Below are positions 25,708-33,772 of a stretch of 64,000 bases of DNA, piece after piece. Each line of letters starts with the position of its first letter. The stretch's first letter is position 1. A program made the position numbers and the translations under genes. This stretch comes from Prevotella aff. ruminicola Tc2-24 (GTDB taxonomy: Bacteria > Bacteroidota > Bacteroidia > Bacteroidales > Bacteroidaceae), in assembly GCF_900110895.1 (NCBI RefSeq), contig NZ_FOIQ01000003.1, positions 62,001 through 126,000 on the forward strand, in the 5' to 3' direction. The notes beneath the pieces were generated by a model, which saw only the letters and a list, made by a program, of their open reading frames with translations, ran no database searches and had not been told where the DNA came from.

Positions 25708-26529
25708 TTAGAGTGCAAAATTAGGGTATTTTTTCTGCAACGCCGCTACTTTTAACATAGTTTTATCCATCAACGCCCGATAATCCTCCGAGTCGGGATG
25801 GAACGGTCTGTGTGCCAGGACGGCCTTCAGCGGCGCCCACTCCTTCAGGAACATCTTCGCCTCCGTACTCAGGTAGGTCTCCGAGAGCCGTTGCCAGATA
25901 TACGTCACCGTCTGGTCCGATGGATGAAGCATATCCTCCTTATAGAAACGGTAGTCGCGCAACTCGTCCATCACAATCTCATAAGCAGGGAAGTAGTTGA
26001 CGACCGACTGCTGACCGTTGGCGACCGACAGTCTCTCTGCCGCCAACAGCAACGTGGCCTTCGAGAGTTGAGAGCCATGATAGCCGTACTTCCGATAACG
26101 GATAGGACTGACGGTGAGCACAATCCGCATCCGGGGATTCCAGTCATGCAGCAGATCCACGGCACGTGTCAGATAGTCCACACACGCATCGACCGTCAAC
26201 TGTTCCTCAGAGAAGAGCGCCTGCGGTCGTTTCTGACAGTTATCCACGATCTCGCCCGTCTCCTTCAGACGGTACACATGATTCGTTCCCAGTGTCAGGA
26301 ACGCGACAGCAGGGCATCCCACGCGCCGCTCCACCAGTCGTTCAATGGTGTGCAGGATGCTGGCAGGATTATACATGACCCCGTCGGGGTTGACTGTCAC
26401 CCGGAACTTCTCTTCCTGGAAGCGACGACCGATACTATCGGCAAAGCACGAGCCTACGAAAAGAAGTTCCTCACATGGTCCGATCCTGAATCCAGGATCC
26501 TCGATATCCACGATCGTCCTAAACTCCAT
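25708..26529 (-). CDS. GSCFA domain protein
   Basis: A 273-residue soluble protein with the eponymous motif in FVGSCFADSIGRRF (about residues 25-38), and a SGNH-hydrolase-like layout: the Ser of GSCFA, TLGTNHVY in the middle, and a late DMLHPSDQTV that could supply the Asp-His pair. It may therefore be an esterase or lyase acting on cell-wall or surface sugars, but no activity is established for the family. It sits between the YfhO-like gene and murF-alr with short gaps, consistent with an envelope role. Confidence 0.82.
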   Translation of the reverse strand: MEFRTIVDIEDPGFRIGPCEELLFVGSCFADSIGRRFQEEKFRVTVNPDGVMYNPASILHTIERLVERRVGCPAVAFLTLGTNHVYRLKETGEIVDNCQKRPQALFSEEQLTVDACVDYLTRAVDLLHDWNPRMRIVLTVSPIRYRKYGYHGSQLSKATLLLAAERLSVANGQQSVVNYFPAYEIVMDELRDYRFYKEDMLHPSDQTVTYIWQRLSETYLSTEAKMFLKEWAPLKAVLAHRPFHPDSEDYRALMDKTMLKVAALQKKYPNFAL

Positions 26530-26541
26530 GATGATATACGA

Positions 26542-29031
26542 TTACGAACGACGGCGGTATTCTATCAGAACGATTCCCACGAGCACCAGCAGCAGGACGC
26601 CGAAGGCCGTATAGGCCACCGTCTCGGTCATATCCACCGATTTCGGGAAGAACGAGAGTTCTACCTGATGCTTACCCGGTTGGATCTGCAAGGCACGCAA
26701 CACATAGTCCACACGTCCCAGCTCCACCGGCTTCCCATCGACGGTAGCCGTCCAACCCGGATAATAGATCTCCGAGAACACGAGCACCCCACCCTTGTCT
26801 GAGTTCACGTCGTAAGTCAGACGATTGGGCTCGTAGCCAGTAATCGTCACGATGCTGGTCGTATCCTGTTCGGTGGCCTCACCCAACTGCGTCTTGAACT
26901 TCACATCGGCCACCGCCTGATGACGCAGCGCGAGTTTACCGAGCGCCGCTATCTCGTCATTGGCATTCTCCACATACTGTATCTCGTCAACGAACCAGGC
27001 ATTGCCATACACATATGGGTTCTGTATGGGTACGGTCTGACCGCCCTCCAAGGGGAAGATAAAGTATTTCGTGTTCAGCATGTTCAGCACAGGACAGATA
27101 CTGTCACCGTTCACCTGTGTCATGTCACCACCGGCCTCTGCCACCGCCTTCGTAAGCGACTGCATCTCCGGTGCGATATACGCCTCTATCAGTTCCTGAT
27201 AACGACGCAGTTTGGCGGCATGATAACCACCGATGCTCTTATGATAGTAGCTGGTCTCATTCTCGTTGAACGTGTTCGAGGCGAGATTCAGCACACGATA
27301 GTCAAGACTCTGATCACGCAGTATCAGCTCATCCGTCTGTGTCTTCTGCTGGGGTGCCTCGCGCTCCGATGCCGGTACGAACATCTCGTCGTTCAGATAA
27401 CGCTTGTTCACCTGCCACAGGTCAATCAGGCACAGCACCAGGATAGCTCCTACCATATAGTTGGCCTTCAGTTTACCATACTTGTAAAGCAGCAGGATAC
27501 CCGTTCCGATGACGATGATCCAGAACGTACGCCAGCAGTCGGCCGTGAATACTGCCTGTCGCATCTCCGTCAGGTTGCTCACCAACGGTTGGAAATACTC
27601 TGCAGGCAGTCCCTGCAGGGCATGCATCTCCGCCGAGGAGATGAAGCTGCTGAAGAACACCGATGGCATCACAGCGAACAGCAGGGCGATACCTGCCGTC
27701 AGACCGAAGGAGATCAACAAGTACTTGTTGACAGCCCCAGTCTCACGACTCTCCCAAATCCTCATCAGCTCCCTCAGAGCCAACATGGCCAGCAATGGTA
27801 TCGTGAACTCAGCGATTACCAGAATCGAGGCCACCGTACGGAACTTAGCGTACATCGGTACATAGTCGAGGAAGAAGTCTGTCAGTCCCATGAAGTTCTT
27901 ACCCCATGAGAGCAGGATCGACAAGATGGTTGCAGCCAGCAATGCCCACTTCACGGGTCCCTTCACGATAAACAGTCCCAGGATGAAGAGCATCATCACG
28001 AAGGCACCCACATAGACCGGACCCGAGGTGCCCGGCTGTTCACCCCAGTACTGTCCTATCTGCTGATAGATCGTTGTGAAGTTATTGTCGGCATGTTCCA
28101 TGGCCGTCTCGTTCATGCTCAACGGCATCGAGGCACCACCCTTCGTGTTCGGAATCAGCAAGGTCCATGTCTCGTCGATGCCATAGCTCCACTGAGTGAT
28201 ATAGTCGCGCTCCAGACCGCTGCTGGTCTGGTTGGCACTGTTCTCCTTCACCAGTTCACTCTTGCCACGCATCGTCTCCTGACTGTACTGCCAGGTGTGA
28301 TAGAGGTTTGACAGGTTGATGCACAGACCGATGGCTGCTCCGGCGACACATACCGCCGTTGCCTTCATGAAGCGTGCCAGCTGATGCTCGCGGATGGCCT
28401 CTATCAGCCAGGCGATGACCATGAACAAGATGATAAACAGATAATAATAGGTCATCTGCACATGGTTCGCGTTGATCTCAAAGGCCGTGAAGACAGCCGT
28501 GACCAGCAGTCCCCACAGGTATCGTCCCCGATAGGCCAGTACCACACCGGCAATCATCGGCGGCAGATAGGCCAGTGCCCAGACCTTCCAGATATGTCCG
28601 GCGGCGATGATAATCAGGAAATAGGTCGAGAACGCCCAGATGATCGATCCGAGCGCCGCCAGATGCTGTCGGAAGTCGAAGGCCCGCAACAGGATATAGA
28701 ATCCCAACAGGTACACGAACACATACCACACGTTCTCTGGCAGCCACAGGTGATAGGCATTAACCACCTTCGTCAACAGGTCGGTAGAGCCATATGAAGG
28801 CGCAGTCTGGTAGGTCGGCATACCCCCGAAGAGGGCATTGGTCCAACGACTGCGCTCACCTGTCTTCTGCAGGTATTCGATGCCCTCCTGTCCGGCGCCG
28901 CGCCCAGCAGAGGCATCATGACGATAGAGGATACGTCCCTCGATGTCGGCAGGGAAGAAGTAAGCGAAAGCCAGAACGGCGAATAACAGCACTACCAGCA
29001 CGTCGGGCAGGCATTTCTTCAATAAAGTCAT
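26542..29031 (-). CDS. YfhO-family membrane protein
   Basis: An 829-residue protein with a dozen or so membrane segments spread over residues 8-550, then a large extracytoplasmic region (about 560-800) and a last membrane helix at about 805-825. The opening KCLPDVLVVLLFAVLAFAYF and the periplasmic TYDVNSDKGGVLVFSEIYYPGW are typical of YfhO proteins, which are GT-C-like and, in Gram-positives, help glycosylate lipoteichoic acids. The role in Bacteroidetes is unknown; modification of surface glycans is a guess. The start at 29031 (MTLLKK) is preferred over a TTG nine bases upstream. Confidence 0.8.
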   Translation of the reverse strand: MTLLKKCLPDVLVVLLFAVLAFAYFFPADIEGRILYRHDASAGRGAGQEGIEYLQKTGERSRWTNALFGGMPTYQTAPSYGSTDLLTKVVNAYHLWLPENVWYVFVYLLGFYILLRAFDFRQHLAALGSIIWAFSTYFLIIIAAGHIWKVWALAYLPPMIAGVVLAYRGRYLWGLLVTAVFTAFEINANHVQMTYYYLFIILFMVIAWLIEAIREHQLARFMKATAVCVAGAAIGLCINLSNLYHTWQYSQETMRGKSELVKENSANQTSSGLERDYITQWSYGIDETWTLLIPNTKGGASMPLSMNETAMEHADNNFTTIYQQIGQYWGEQPGTSGPVYVGAFVMMLFILGLFIVKGPVKWALLAATILSILLSWGKNFMGLTDFFLDYVPMYAKFRTVASILVIAEFTIPLLAMLALRELMRIWESRETGAVNKYLLISFGLTAGIALLFAVMPSVFFSSFISSAEMHALQGLPAEYFQPLVSNLTEMRQAVFTADCWRTFWIIVIGTGILLLYKYGKLKANYMVGAILVLCLIDLWQVNKRYLNDEMFVPASEREAPQQKTQTDELILRDQSLDYRVLNLASNTFNENETSYYHKSIGGYHAAKLRRYQELIEAYIAPEMQSLTKAVAEAGGDMTQVNGDSICPVLNMLNTKYFIFPLEGGQTVPIQNPYVYGNAWFVDEIQYVENANDEIAALGKLALRHQAVADVKFKTQLGEATEQDTTSIVTITGYEPNRLTYDVNSDKGGVLVFSEIYYPGWTATVDGKPVELGRVDYVLRALQIQPGKHQVELSFFPKSVDMTETVAYTAFGVLLLVLVGIVLIEYRRRS

Positions 29032-29057
29032 ATCTTGCAAGTTTTTAATTCTGTGTG

Positions 29058-29065
29058 CAAAGTTA
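29058..29065 (-). promoter_or_regulatory. -7 box of the YfhO-GSCFA-MurF/Alr operon
   Basis: TAACTTTG on the minus strand, 27 bases before the ATG. The -33 region falls in an AAGAATTAGAATT tandem repeat and has no TTTG. Confidence 0.5.
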
Positions 29066-29066
29066 C

Positions 29067-29101
29067 GAATTAATTAAGAATTAGAATTAAGAATTAGAAT
29101 T
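29067..29101. repeat. short AT-rich tandem repeat
   Basis: Two exact copies of a 13-base unit AAGAATTAGAATT, preceded by a related degenerate unit, fill the spacer between two divergent promoters. Copy-number change here would alter both promoters. Confidence 0.7.
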
Positions 29102-29107
29102 ATTTTG

Positions 29108-29115
29108 TACCTTTG
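29108..29115 (+). promoter_or_regulatory. trmH-mtnN-luxS -7 box
   Basis: TACCTTTG, ten bases before the ATG at 29125. No clear -33 box, since that region is the AT tandem repeat. Confidence 0.6.
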
Positions 29116-29124
29116 CAGTAAATT

Positions 29125-29931
29125 ATGGAAGATCTCATCATCACCAGTCTGCAGAACGCCAAGGTGAAGCACCTGGTAGCCTTGCAACAGAAATCCTCAC
29201 TGCGTCGTGAGGAGGGACTCTTCGTGGTCGAGGGGCAGCGCGAGATCGGGCACTGCATCGCCTGCGGCTACGAGGTGGTCGAGGTATTTAGAAGATCGGA
29301 GACGGGAGACGGAAAACTGGAGACGGGAGACGGAAGGCATAAAACCTATGTAGTCTCACCACAGGTCTATGAGAAGATGGCCTATCGCGGTTCCACGGAA
29401 GGCATCATCGCCGTCGTCAAGTGCAAGCAGCACGACCTCTCTATTCTGGATTCCCTCTTCTCAAGGAACAGCGCCCCACTCCTGGTCGTGCTGGAGCGTG
29501 TAGAGAAGCCCGGCAATCTCGGTGCCATCCTACGCACGGCCGAGGCCGCCGGTGTGGACGCCGTCATCGTGTGCGATCCCCTGACCGACGTCTATAACCC
29601 CAACCTCATCCGAGCCAGCATCGGTGGTGTGTTCAGTGTACCTGTGGCCGTATGCACCTCACAGGCGTGCATCGCTTTCCTCAAGGAGCATCAGGTGAGC
29701 ATCCTCACGGCCCAGTTGCAGGACTCCTACGAATATTACGACTACGACATGCGTCAGGCCACAGCCATCGTCATGGGTACGGAGTCGACAGGCCTTACCG
29801 ACCAATGGCGCGAGGCTGCCGATGCCCATATCCGCATCCCCATGCTTGGTCGTCTCGACTCGTTGAATGTCAGCGTCTCCGCTGCCATCCTCATGTACGA
29901 GGCCGTCCGCCAGCGCCACAAAAAAAAATAG
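29125..29931 (+). CDS. TrmH/SpoU-family RNA 2'-O-methyltransferase
   Basis: A 268-residue SPOUT methyltransferase. An N-terminal substrate-binding domain (about 1-105; KHLVALQQKSSLRREEGLFVVEG) precedes the knotted SAM-binding domain with the three family motifs: ERVEKPGNLGAILRTAEAAG, IVMGTESTGL and IPMLGRLDSLNVSVSAAIL. It probably methylates a ribose in rRNA or tRNA; the target is not known. Residues about 57-72 are an insertion encoded by two copies of a 17-base repeat (29298-29335). First in a likely operon with mtnN and luxS; all three concern SAM use or its by-products. Confidence 0.88.
   Translation: MEDLIITSLQNAKVKHLVALQQKSSLRREEGLFVVEGQREIGHCIACGYEVVEVFRRSETGDGKLETGDGRHKTYVVSPQVYEKMAYRGSTEGIIAVVKCKQHDLSILDSLFSRNSAPLLVVLERVEKPGNLGAILRTAEAAGVDAVIVCDPLTDVYNPNLIRASIGGVFSVPVAVCTSQACIAFLKEHQVSILTAQLQDSYEYYDYDMRQATAIVMGTESTGLTDQWREAADAHIRIPMLGRLDSLNVSVSAAILMYEAVRQRHKKK
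29298..29335 (+). repeat. in-frame G/A-rich minisatellite in trmH-like gene
   Basis: GGAGACGGGAGACGGAA occurs at 29298-29314 and 29319-29335 with a 21-base period. It is read as ETGDGK-LETGDGR, a hydrophilic loop between conserved parts. Related sequence lies at 34551-34579, 39143-39175 and 46065-46090. Confidence 0.8.
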
Positions 29932-29933
29932 AA

Positions 29934-30584
29934 ATGAAAATAGGAATGATAGTAGCGATGGACAAGGAGTTGCAGCAGCTCCGTCCATTATTCCCCGAAG
30001 ACAAAGTCATCCTCCAGAAGAGCGGCATCGGCAAGGTGAACGCCGCCATTCAAGCCATCGAGATGATTCGTCAGTATAAGCCCGATGTCATCATCTCCTC
30101 AGGCTGTGCAGGAGGCAACGGCGACGATATCAACGTACAGGATGTGGTGGTGAGCACCCAACTGGCCTATCATGATGTATATTGCGGAACGGCCATCGAC
30201 GACTCTACCGTCTACGGTCAGGTGCAGGGTCTCCCTGCCCGCTTCGACGCCGATCCCCACTTACTCGAGATTGCCCGCTCCCTGAGCCTCTCCACCGCCC
30301 CCATCCACGTCCACCCCGGCCTCATCGTCACCGGCGACTGGTTTGTCGACTCCAAGGACAAGATGCGCGAGATCATCGGCCATTTCCCCGAGGCTAAGGC
30401 CGTCGACATGGAGAGTGCCGCCATCGCCCAGGCCTGCTATCTCAACAAGGTGCCGTTCATCTCGTTCCGTGTCATCAGCGACATCCCCCTGCGCGATACC
30501 GACGCCTCGATGTATCATGACTTCTGGAACACCATCGCCGAAAACTCGTTCCACGTCACCAAGACATTTATTGAAAGTCTCTAA
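29934..30584 (+). CDS. mtnN: 5'-methylthioadenosine/S-adenosylhomocysteine nucleosidase
   Basis: A 216-residue MTAN (Pfs) that removes adenine from S-adenosylhomocysteine and methylthioadenosine. Signs are the opening IGMIVAMDKELQQL, IISSGCAGGNGDDINVQDVV and the catalytic VDMESAAIAQAC with the conserved glutamate, followed by FRVISDIPLRD with the catalytic aspartate. It starts two bases after the trmH-like stop. Its product S-ribosylhomocysteine is the substrate of LuxS, encoded 13 bases downstream. Confidence 0.95.
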   Translation: MKIGMIVAMDKELQQLRPLFPEDKVILQKSGIGKVNAAIQAIEMIRQYKPDVIISSGCAGGNGDDINVQDVVVSTQLAYHDVYCGTAIDDSTVYGQVQGLPARFDADPHLLEIARSLSLSTAPIHVHPGLIVTGDWFVDSKDKMREIIGHFPEAKAVDMESAAIAQACYLNKVPFISFRVISDIPLRDTDASMYHDFWNTIAENSFHVTKTFIESL

Positions 30585-30597
30585 CCCAGAAAGCATT

Positions 30598-31092
30598 ATG
30601 GAAGTTATACAGAGTTTCACCATCGACCACACCCACCTGAAGCCAGGTATCTACGTATCACGCGAGGACAAGGGGTTCACCACCTTCGACCTGCGCATTA
30701 CCGAGCCCAACCAGGAGCCGGCCGTGGCGCCTGCCGCCATGCACAGTCTGGAGCACCTGATGGCCACATGGTTCCGCAACAGCGAGGCCAAGGATGATGT
30801 AGTGTATGTCGGTCCTATGGGCTGTCTCACGGGCATGTATATCATCATGACAGGCTCATATACCGTCGAGGACATGCGTCGTCTGACCATCGCGTGCCTC
30901 CAATGGATTCTCACACAGACAGAGGTGCCTGCCACCCGTCCAGAGGCCTGCGGCAACTATCTGCTCCACGACCTCCCCATGTGCAAGTGGGAGAGCGCCC
31001 GTTACCTCGACCGTCTGCAGAACGATTTCCACTGCGAGTACACCAAACTCCAGATCACCCTCGACGACGGCAAGGTCTTCGCCGACGCATAA
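30598..31092 (+). CDS. luxS: S-ribosylhomocysteine lyase (AI-2 synthesis)
   Basis: A 164-residue LuxS. It cleaves S-ribosylhomocysteine to homocysteine and DPD, the precursor of autoinducer-2. The metal motif HSLEH (His49, His53, with Glu52 catalytic), Cys76 in GPMGCLTG and the third ligand Cys118 in EACGNYLLHD are all present. Coupling with mtnN gives the two-step route for clearing S-adenosylhomocysteine. A weak hairpin at 31105-31125 follows but has no T tract. Confidence 0.96.
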   Translation: MEVIQSFTIDHTHLKPGIYVSREDKGFTTFDLRITEPNQEPAVAPAAMHSLEHLMATWFRNSEAKDDVVYVGPMGCLTGMYIIMTGSYTVEDMRRLTIACLQWILTQTEVPATRPEACGNYLLHDLPMCKWESARYLDRLQNDFHCEYTKLQITLDDGKVFADA

Positions 31093-31213
31093 CACGAGGC
31101 TATTAACAACGAGCTTCTTCGTTGTCATCGCAATATTAGGTCTTTCAGGGGGGGGGATCTTTGGCTTAAAGAGATGCCTCCTATGAGTTGTTCAGATAGG
31201 GTTTACGAGTCAT

Positions 31214-31249
31214 GGAGATAGGGCCTATACCCCTATAGGGATTATCTCC
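31214..31249. repeat. nested palindrome
   Basis: Outer arms GGAGATA and TATCTCC enclose inner arms CCTATA and TATAGG. Related half-motifs recur 44 bases downstream. Confidence 0.6.
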
Positions 31250-31320
31250 ATCAGTCGTAGATGACGTCTCTTTCACCGAAAGGGATTATCTCTTTCACCC
31301 ATAGTTGGGGGGATATATTT

Positions 31321-31452
31321 GTGACGGATGACGGATATGACGGATGTTTTTAGAGTTTTCTCGCGTGTACGCAGGAACTTTTGCGGCGCCGAAAGTTCCT
31401 GCGTACACGCGTGAGGGTTTTACAGAAACCATCTGTCATCCGTCATCCGTCA
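31321..31452. repeat. large nested inverted repeat, possible MITE- or REP-like element
   Basis: Outer arms carry tandem GTGACGGAT/GACGGAT units (31321-31346) and their reverse complement (31430-31452). The inner hairpin has a 20-base stem, 31362-31381 with 31392-31411, starting CGCGTGTACGCAGG, and a short GC-rich loop. No coding frame spans it. Confidence 0.75.
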
Positions 31453-31548
31453 CACAGGAGGGGAGCGAAAATGTATGTGATGTACTTGTTCCATGAGCTA
31501 TCAATATAAGTCAGGGAACAAAGATACAAAATAAAATCGAAAATTAGG

Positions 31549-31582
31549 TGTATGCATGCAGTGCATGCACTGCATGCATACA
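31549..31582. repeat. 34-base perfect palindrome
   Basis: A perfect self-complementary sequence built of overlapping TGCATGCA and GTGCATGCAC cores, with its centre at 31565/31566. It could bind a dimeric protein or form a cruciform. No gene promoter is adjacent. Confidence 0.8.
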
Positions 31583-31618
31583 TCATAAACAACTGATTAT
31601 CAGTATATTTTAGAATAC

Positions 31619-31652
31619 ACAAGTTCAACTCTATCCTCGCTTAATCGCAGCC
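31619..31652 (-). repeat. duplicate of the typA 3' end
   Basis: An exact 34-base copy of 31695-31728, which holds the last TypA codons (AAIKRG and stop). The copies are 76 bases apart. Confidence 0.85.
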
Positions 31653-31682
31653 CTGAGTATCCACTCGAGCCTGCTCACGCTC

Positions 31683-31711
31683 GATAGAGTTTGAACAAGT
31701 TCAACTCTATC
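31683..31711 (-). terminator. hairpin over the typA stop codon
   Basis: GATAGAGTTTGAA (31683-31695) pairs with TTCAACTCTATC (31700-31711) with one bulge. There is no T tract, so a terminator role is weak. Confidence 0.35.
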
Positions 31712-33515
31712 CTCGCTTAATCGCAGCCTTTTTACGTTGGTCGTGGTCGAGGATGACCTTGCGCATACGCATAGACTTCGGTGTGACTTCCACCAGCTCG
31801 TCTTCCTTGATGTACTCAAGGCACTCCTCCAGGCTCATGACGGTCTTCGGGATGATACGGGCCTTATCGTCGGTACCAGAGGCACGGACGTTCGTCAACT
31901 GCTTGGCCTTGCAGACATTCACCACAAGGTCGTTGTCATGGACATGCTCGCCGACCACCTGACCGGCATACACATCCTCACCGGGATCGATGAAGAACTT
32001 ACCACGGTCCTGCAGTTTATCGATGGCGTAGGCAAAGGCATTACCGGTATCCATGGAGATCATCGAACCATTCACACGACGCTCGATCTCGCCCTTATAG
32101 GGCTGATACTCCTTGAAACGGTGGGCCATGATGGCCTCGCCCTGTGAGGCGGTAAGCACATTGGTACGCAGACCGATGATACCGCGCGAGGGGATATCGA
32201 ACTCGATATTCACGCGCTCGCCCTGACTCTCCATCGAGGTCATCTCACCCTTACGACGGGTGACCATGTCGATCATCTTCGACGAGAACTCCTCGGGCAC
32301 GTTGATGGTCAACTCTTCCACCGGCTCGTGCTTCACGCCGTCGATCTCCTTATAGATAACCTGGGGCTGACCGACCTGCAGCTCGTAGCCCTCGCGACGC
32401 ATGGTCTCGACGAGCACGGAGAGGTGGAGCACACCACGGCCTGAGACAATCCACTTGTCGGTAGAGTCCTCGAAGGGCTCCACACGCAGGGCGAGGTTCT
32501 TCTCCAGCTCTTTCTCCAGACGGTCATTGATATGACGTGAGGTGACAAACTTACCTTCCTTGCCGAAGAACGGGGAGTCATTGATCGTGAAGAGCATCGA
32601 CATCGTAGGCTCGTCGATGGCAATCGGCGGCAGCGGCTCGGGGTTCTCCAAGTCGCAGATGGTGTCGCCGATCTCGAAACGGTCGAGACCGATCACAGCA
32701 CAGATATCGCCACAGTCGACACTCTCGGTGCGCACATGACTCATTCCCTCGAAAATATGGAGTTCCTTGATCCTGGTCTTCTCCAGCGAACCGTCGCGGT
32801 GACTGATGGTAACCTGCATGCCGTCCTTCAACTGACCGCGGTGTACACGACCCACGGCGATACGGCCCTGGTAACTGGAATAGTCGAGCGACGTGATGAG
32901 CATCTGAGGTGTTCCCTCAATCTGCTGCGGGGCAGGGATTACCTCGACAATCTTATCGAGCAGATAGGTAATATTGTCGGTAGGATTCTTCCAGTCCTCA
33001 CCCATCCAACCGTTCTTTGCGGAGCCATAGACCACGGGGAAGTCCAACTGCTCTTCGGTGGCGTTCAATGAGAACATCAGGTCGAACACCATCTCATAGA
33101 CCTCCTCAGGGCGACAGTTAGGCTTGTCGACCTTGTTGACCACCACGATCGGCTTCAGACCGATCTGCAGGGCTTTCTGCAGCACGAAGCGCGTCTGGGG
33201 CATCGGGCCCTCGAAGGCGTCGACGAGCAGCAGACAGCCGTCGGCCATGTTCAACACACGCTCCACCTCACCACCGAAGTCGGAGTGACCCGGAGTGTCG
33301 ATGATATTGATTTTCACACCCTTCCAGGTGATTGATACGTTCTTTGATAAAATGGTGATGCCACGCTCTCTCTCCAAGTCGTTAGCATCGAGTACTTGAC
33401 TGCTGAGATTCTGTCCCTCACGGAAGAGATTTCCAGCCAGCATCATCTTGTCCACAAGCGTTGTCTTACCGTGGTCAACATGTGCGATAATTGCAATGTT
33501 TCTGATATCCTGCAT
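31707..33515 (-). CDS. typA: ribosome-associated GTPase TypA/BipA
   Basis: A 602-residue translational GTPase of EF-G type that associates with ribosomes and helps 50S assembly under stress. G1 is AHVDHGKT (residues 11-18), followed by the switch RGITILSK, G3 DTPGHSDF and G4 NKVD; the C-terminal BipA-specific region ends in a Lys-rich tail. The start at 33515 (MQDIRN) is chosen because the longer frame to 33599 would run through the promoter and the dispersed repeat. Its last codons are duplicated 76 bases downstream. Confidence 0.94.
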   Translation of the reverse strand: MQDIRNIAIIAHVDHGKTTLVDKMMLAGNLFREGQNLSSQVLDANDLERERGITILSKNVSITWKGVKINIIDTPGHSDFGGEVERVLNMADGCLLLVDAFEGPMPQTRFVLQKALQIGLKPIVVVNKVDKPNCRPEEVYEMVFDLMFSLNATEEQLDFPVVYGSAKNGWMGEDWKNPTDNITYLLDKIVEVIPAPQQIEGTPQMLITSLDYSSYQGRIAVGRVHRGQLKDGMQVTISHRDGSLEKTRIKELHIFEGMSHVRTESVDCGDICAVIGLDRFEIGDTICDLENPEPLPPIAIDEPTMSMLFTINDSPFFGKEGKFVTSRHINDRLEKELEKNLALRVEPFEDSTDKWIVSGRGVLHLSVLVETMRREGYELQVGQPQVIYKEIDGVKHEPVEELTINVPEEFSSKMIDMVTRRKGEMTSMESQGERVNIEFDIPSRGIIGLRTNVLTASQGEAIMAHRFKEYQPYKGEIERRVNGSMISMDTGNAFAYAIDKLQDRGKFFIDPGEDVYAGQVVGEHVHDNDLVVNVCKAKQLTNVRASGTDDKARIIPKTVMSLEECLEYIKEDELVEVTPKSMRMRKVILDHDQRKKAAIKRG

Positions 33516-33535
33516 ACCTAATCGTTGATTTTTCG

Positions 33536-33635
33536 GCTGCAAAGGTACAAAAAAAGACACAGATAACACAGATTTTCCGGAAGAATTTTCCATGAACACG
33601 CATGCGGATATGAAATCTGTGGCCGAAAAATTTGG
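33536..33635 (-). repeat. dispersed divergent-promoter repeat, copy A
   Basis: About 100 bases, homologous in the same relative orientation to copy B at 38479-38577. Shared blocks on the minus strand include GCCACAGATTTCATA, then TGGAAAA and AAAATCTGTGTTATCTGTG, then a T run and GTACCTTTGCA. One end holds the typA -7 box (33540-33547); the other holds the rpsO -33 TTTG (33631-33634). Arms CCACAGAT and ATCTGTG make it an imperfect hairpin. Confidence 0.8.
33540..33547 (-). promoter_or_regulatory. typA -7 box
   Basis: TACCTTTG on the minus strand, 24 bases before the typA ATG, within dispersed repeat copy A. Confidence 0.65.
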
Positions 33636-33662
33636 CAGATTGCAGAATTAGTTGTACCTTTG
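33631..33662 (+). promoter_or_regulatory. rpsO promoter
   Basis: TTTG (33631-33634), a 20-base spacer and TACCTTTG (33655-33662): a perfect Bacteroidetes promoter. Its -33 box is the end of dispersed repeat copy A. Confidence 0.85.
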
Positions 33663-33772
33663 CAGCCGCATTTCGGAAAATCCGAAGCATCCCACGACGT
33701 ATACCGCCTGGTGATTAGGGAGGAAGCGCGTCGGAAAGATGTTTATGCAAAGATCATTTAATCACAATTATT
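33663..33772 (+). promoter_or_regulatory. structured 5' leader of rpsO, possible S15 autoregulation
   Basis: A leader of about 105 bases, long for this genome. It can pair CCACGACG (about 33690-33697) with CGCGTCGG (about 33727-33735), enclosing a CCT...AGG inner stem. Ribosomal protein S15 regulates its own mRNA in several phyla through unrelated leader folds; such a role here is inference. Confidence 0.4.

Larger units (their letters stand above)
31093..31706. other. 614-base repeat-rich spacer between luxS and typA
   Basis: No credible gene is present; a 61-codon frame at 31443-31628 on the minus strand has odd composition and no family resemblance. The block holds, in order, a nine-G run (31148-31156), a nested palindrome (31214-31249), a repeated motif AGGGATTATCTC (31237 and 31281) with TCTCTTTCACC (31267 and 31289), a large nested inverted repeat (31321-31452), a 34-base perfect palindrome (31549-31582) and a duplicated typA 3' end (31619-31652). 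Confidence 0.75.

Noticed and set aside
29652..29933. Long frame upstream of mtnN
   Set aside because: It is an out-of-frame reading of the trmH-like gene; MTAN proteins begin at MKIGMIVAM (29934).
30343..30597. Long frame upstream of luxS
   Set aside because: It is an out-of-frame reading of mtnN; LuxS begins at 30598.
31321..31452. CRISPR array
   Set aside because: Repeats are inverted and tandem seven-base units, without regular spacers, and no cas genes are present in the window.
31443..31628. Minus-strand 61-codon frame in the luxS-typA spacer
   Set aside because: It runs across the 34-base palindrome, has repetitive Cys/Ala/Ile composition from that palindrome, and resembles no family.
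33516..33599. N-terminal extension of TypA to 33599
   Set aside because: The extension is the translated dispersed repeat and contains the typA -7 box; TypA normally begins just before the [13 protein letters not shown] motif.
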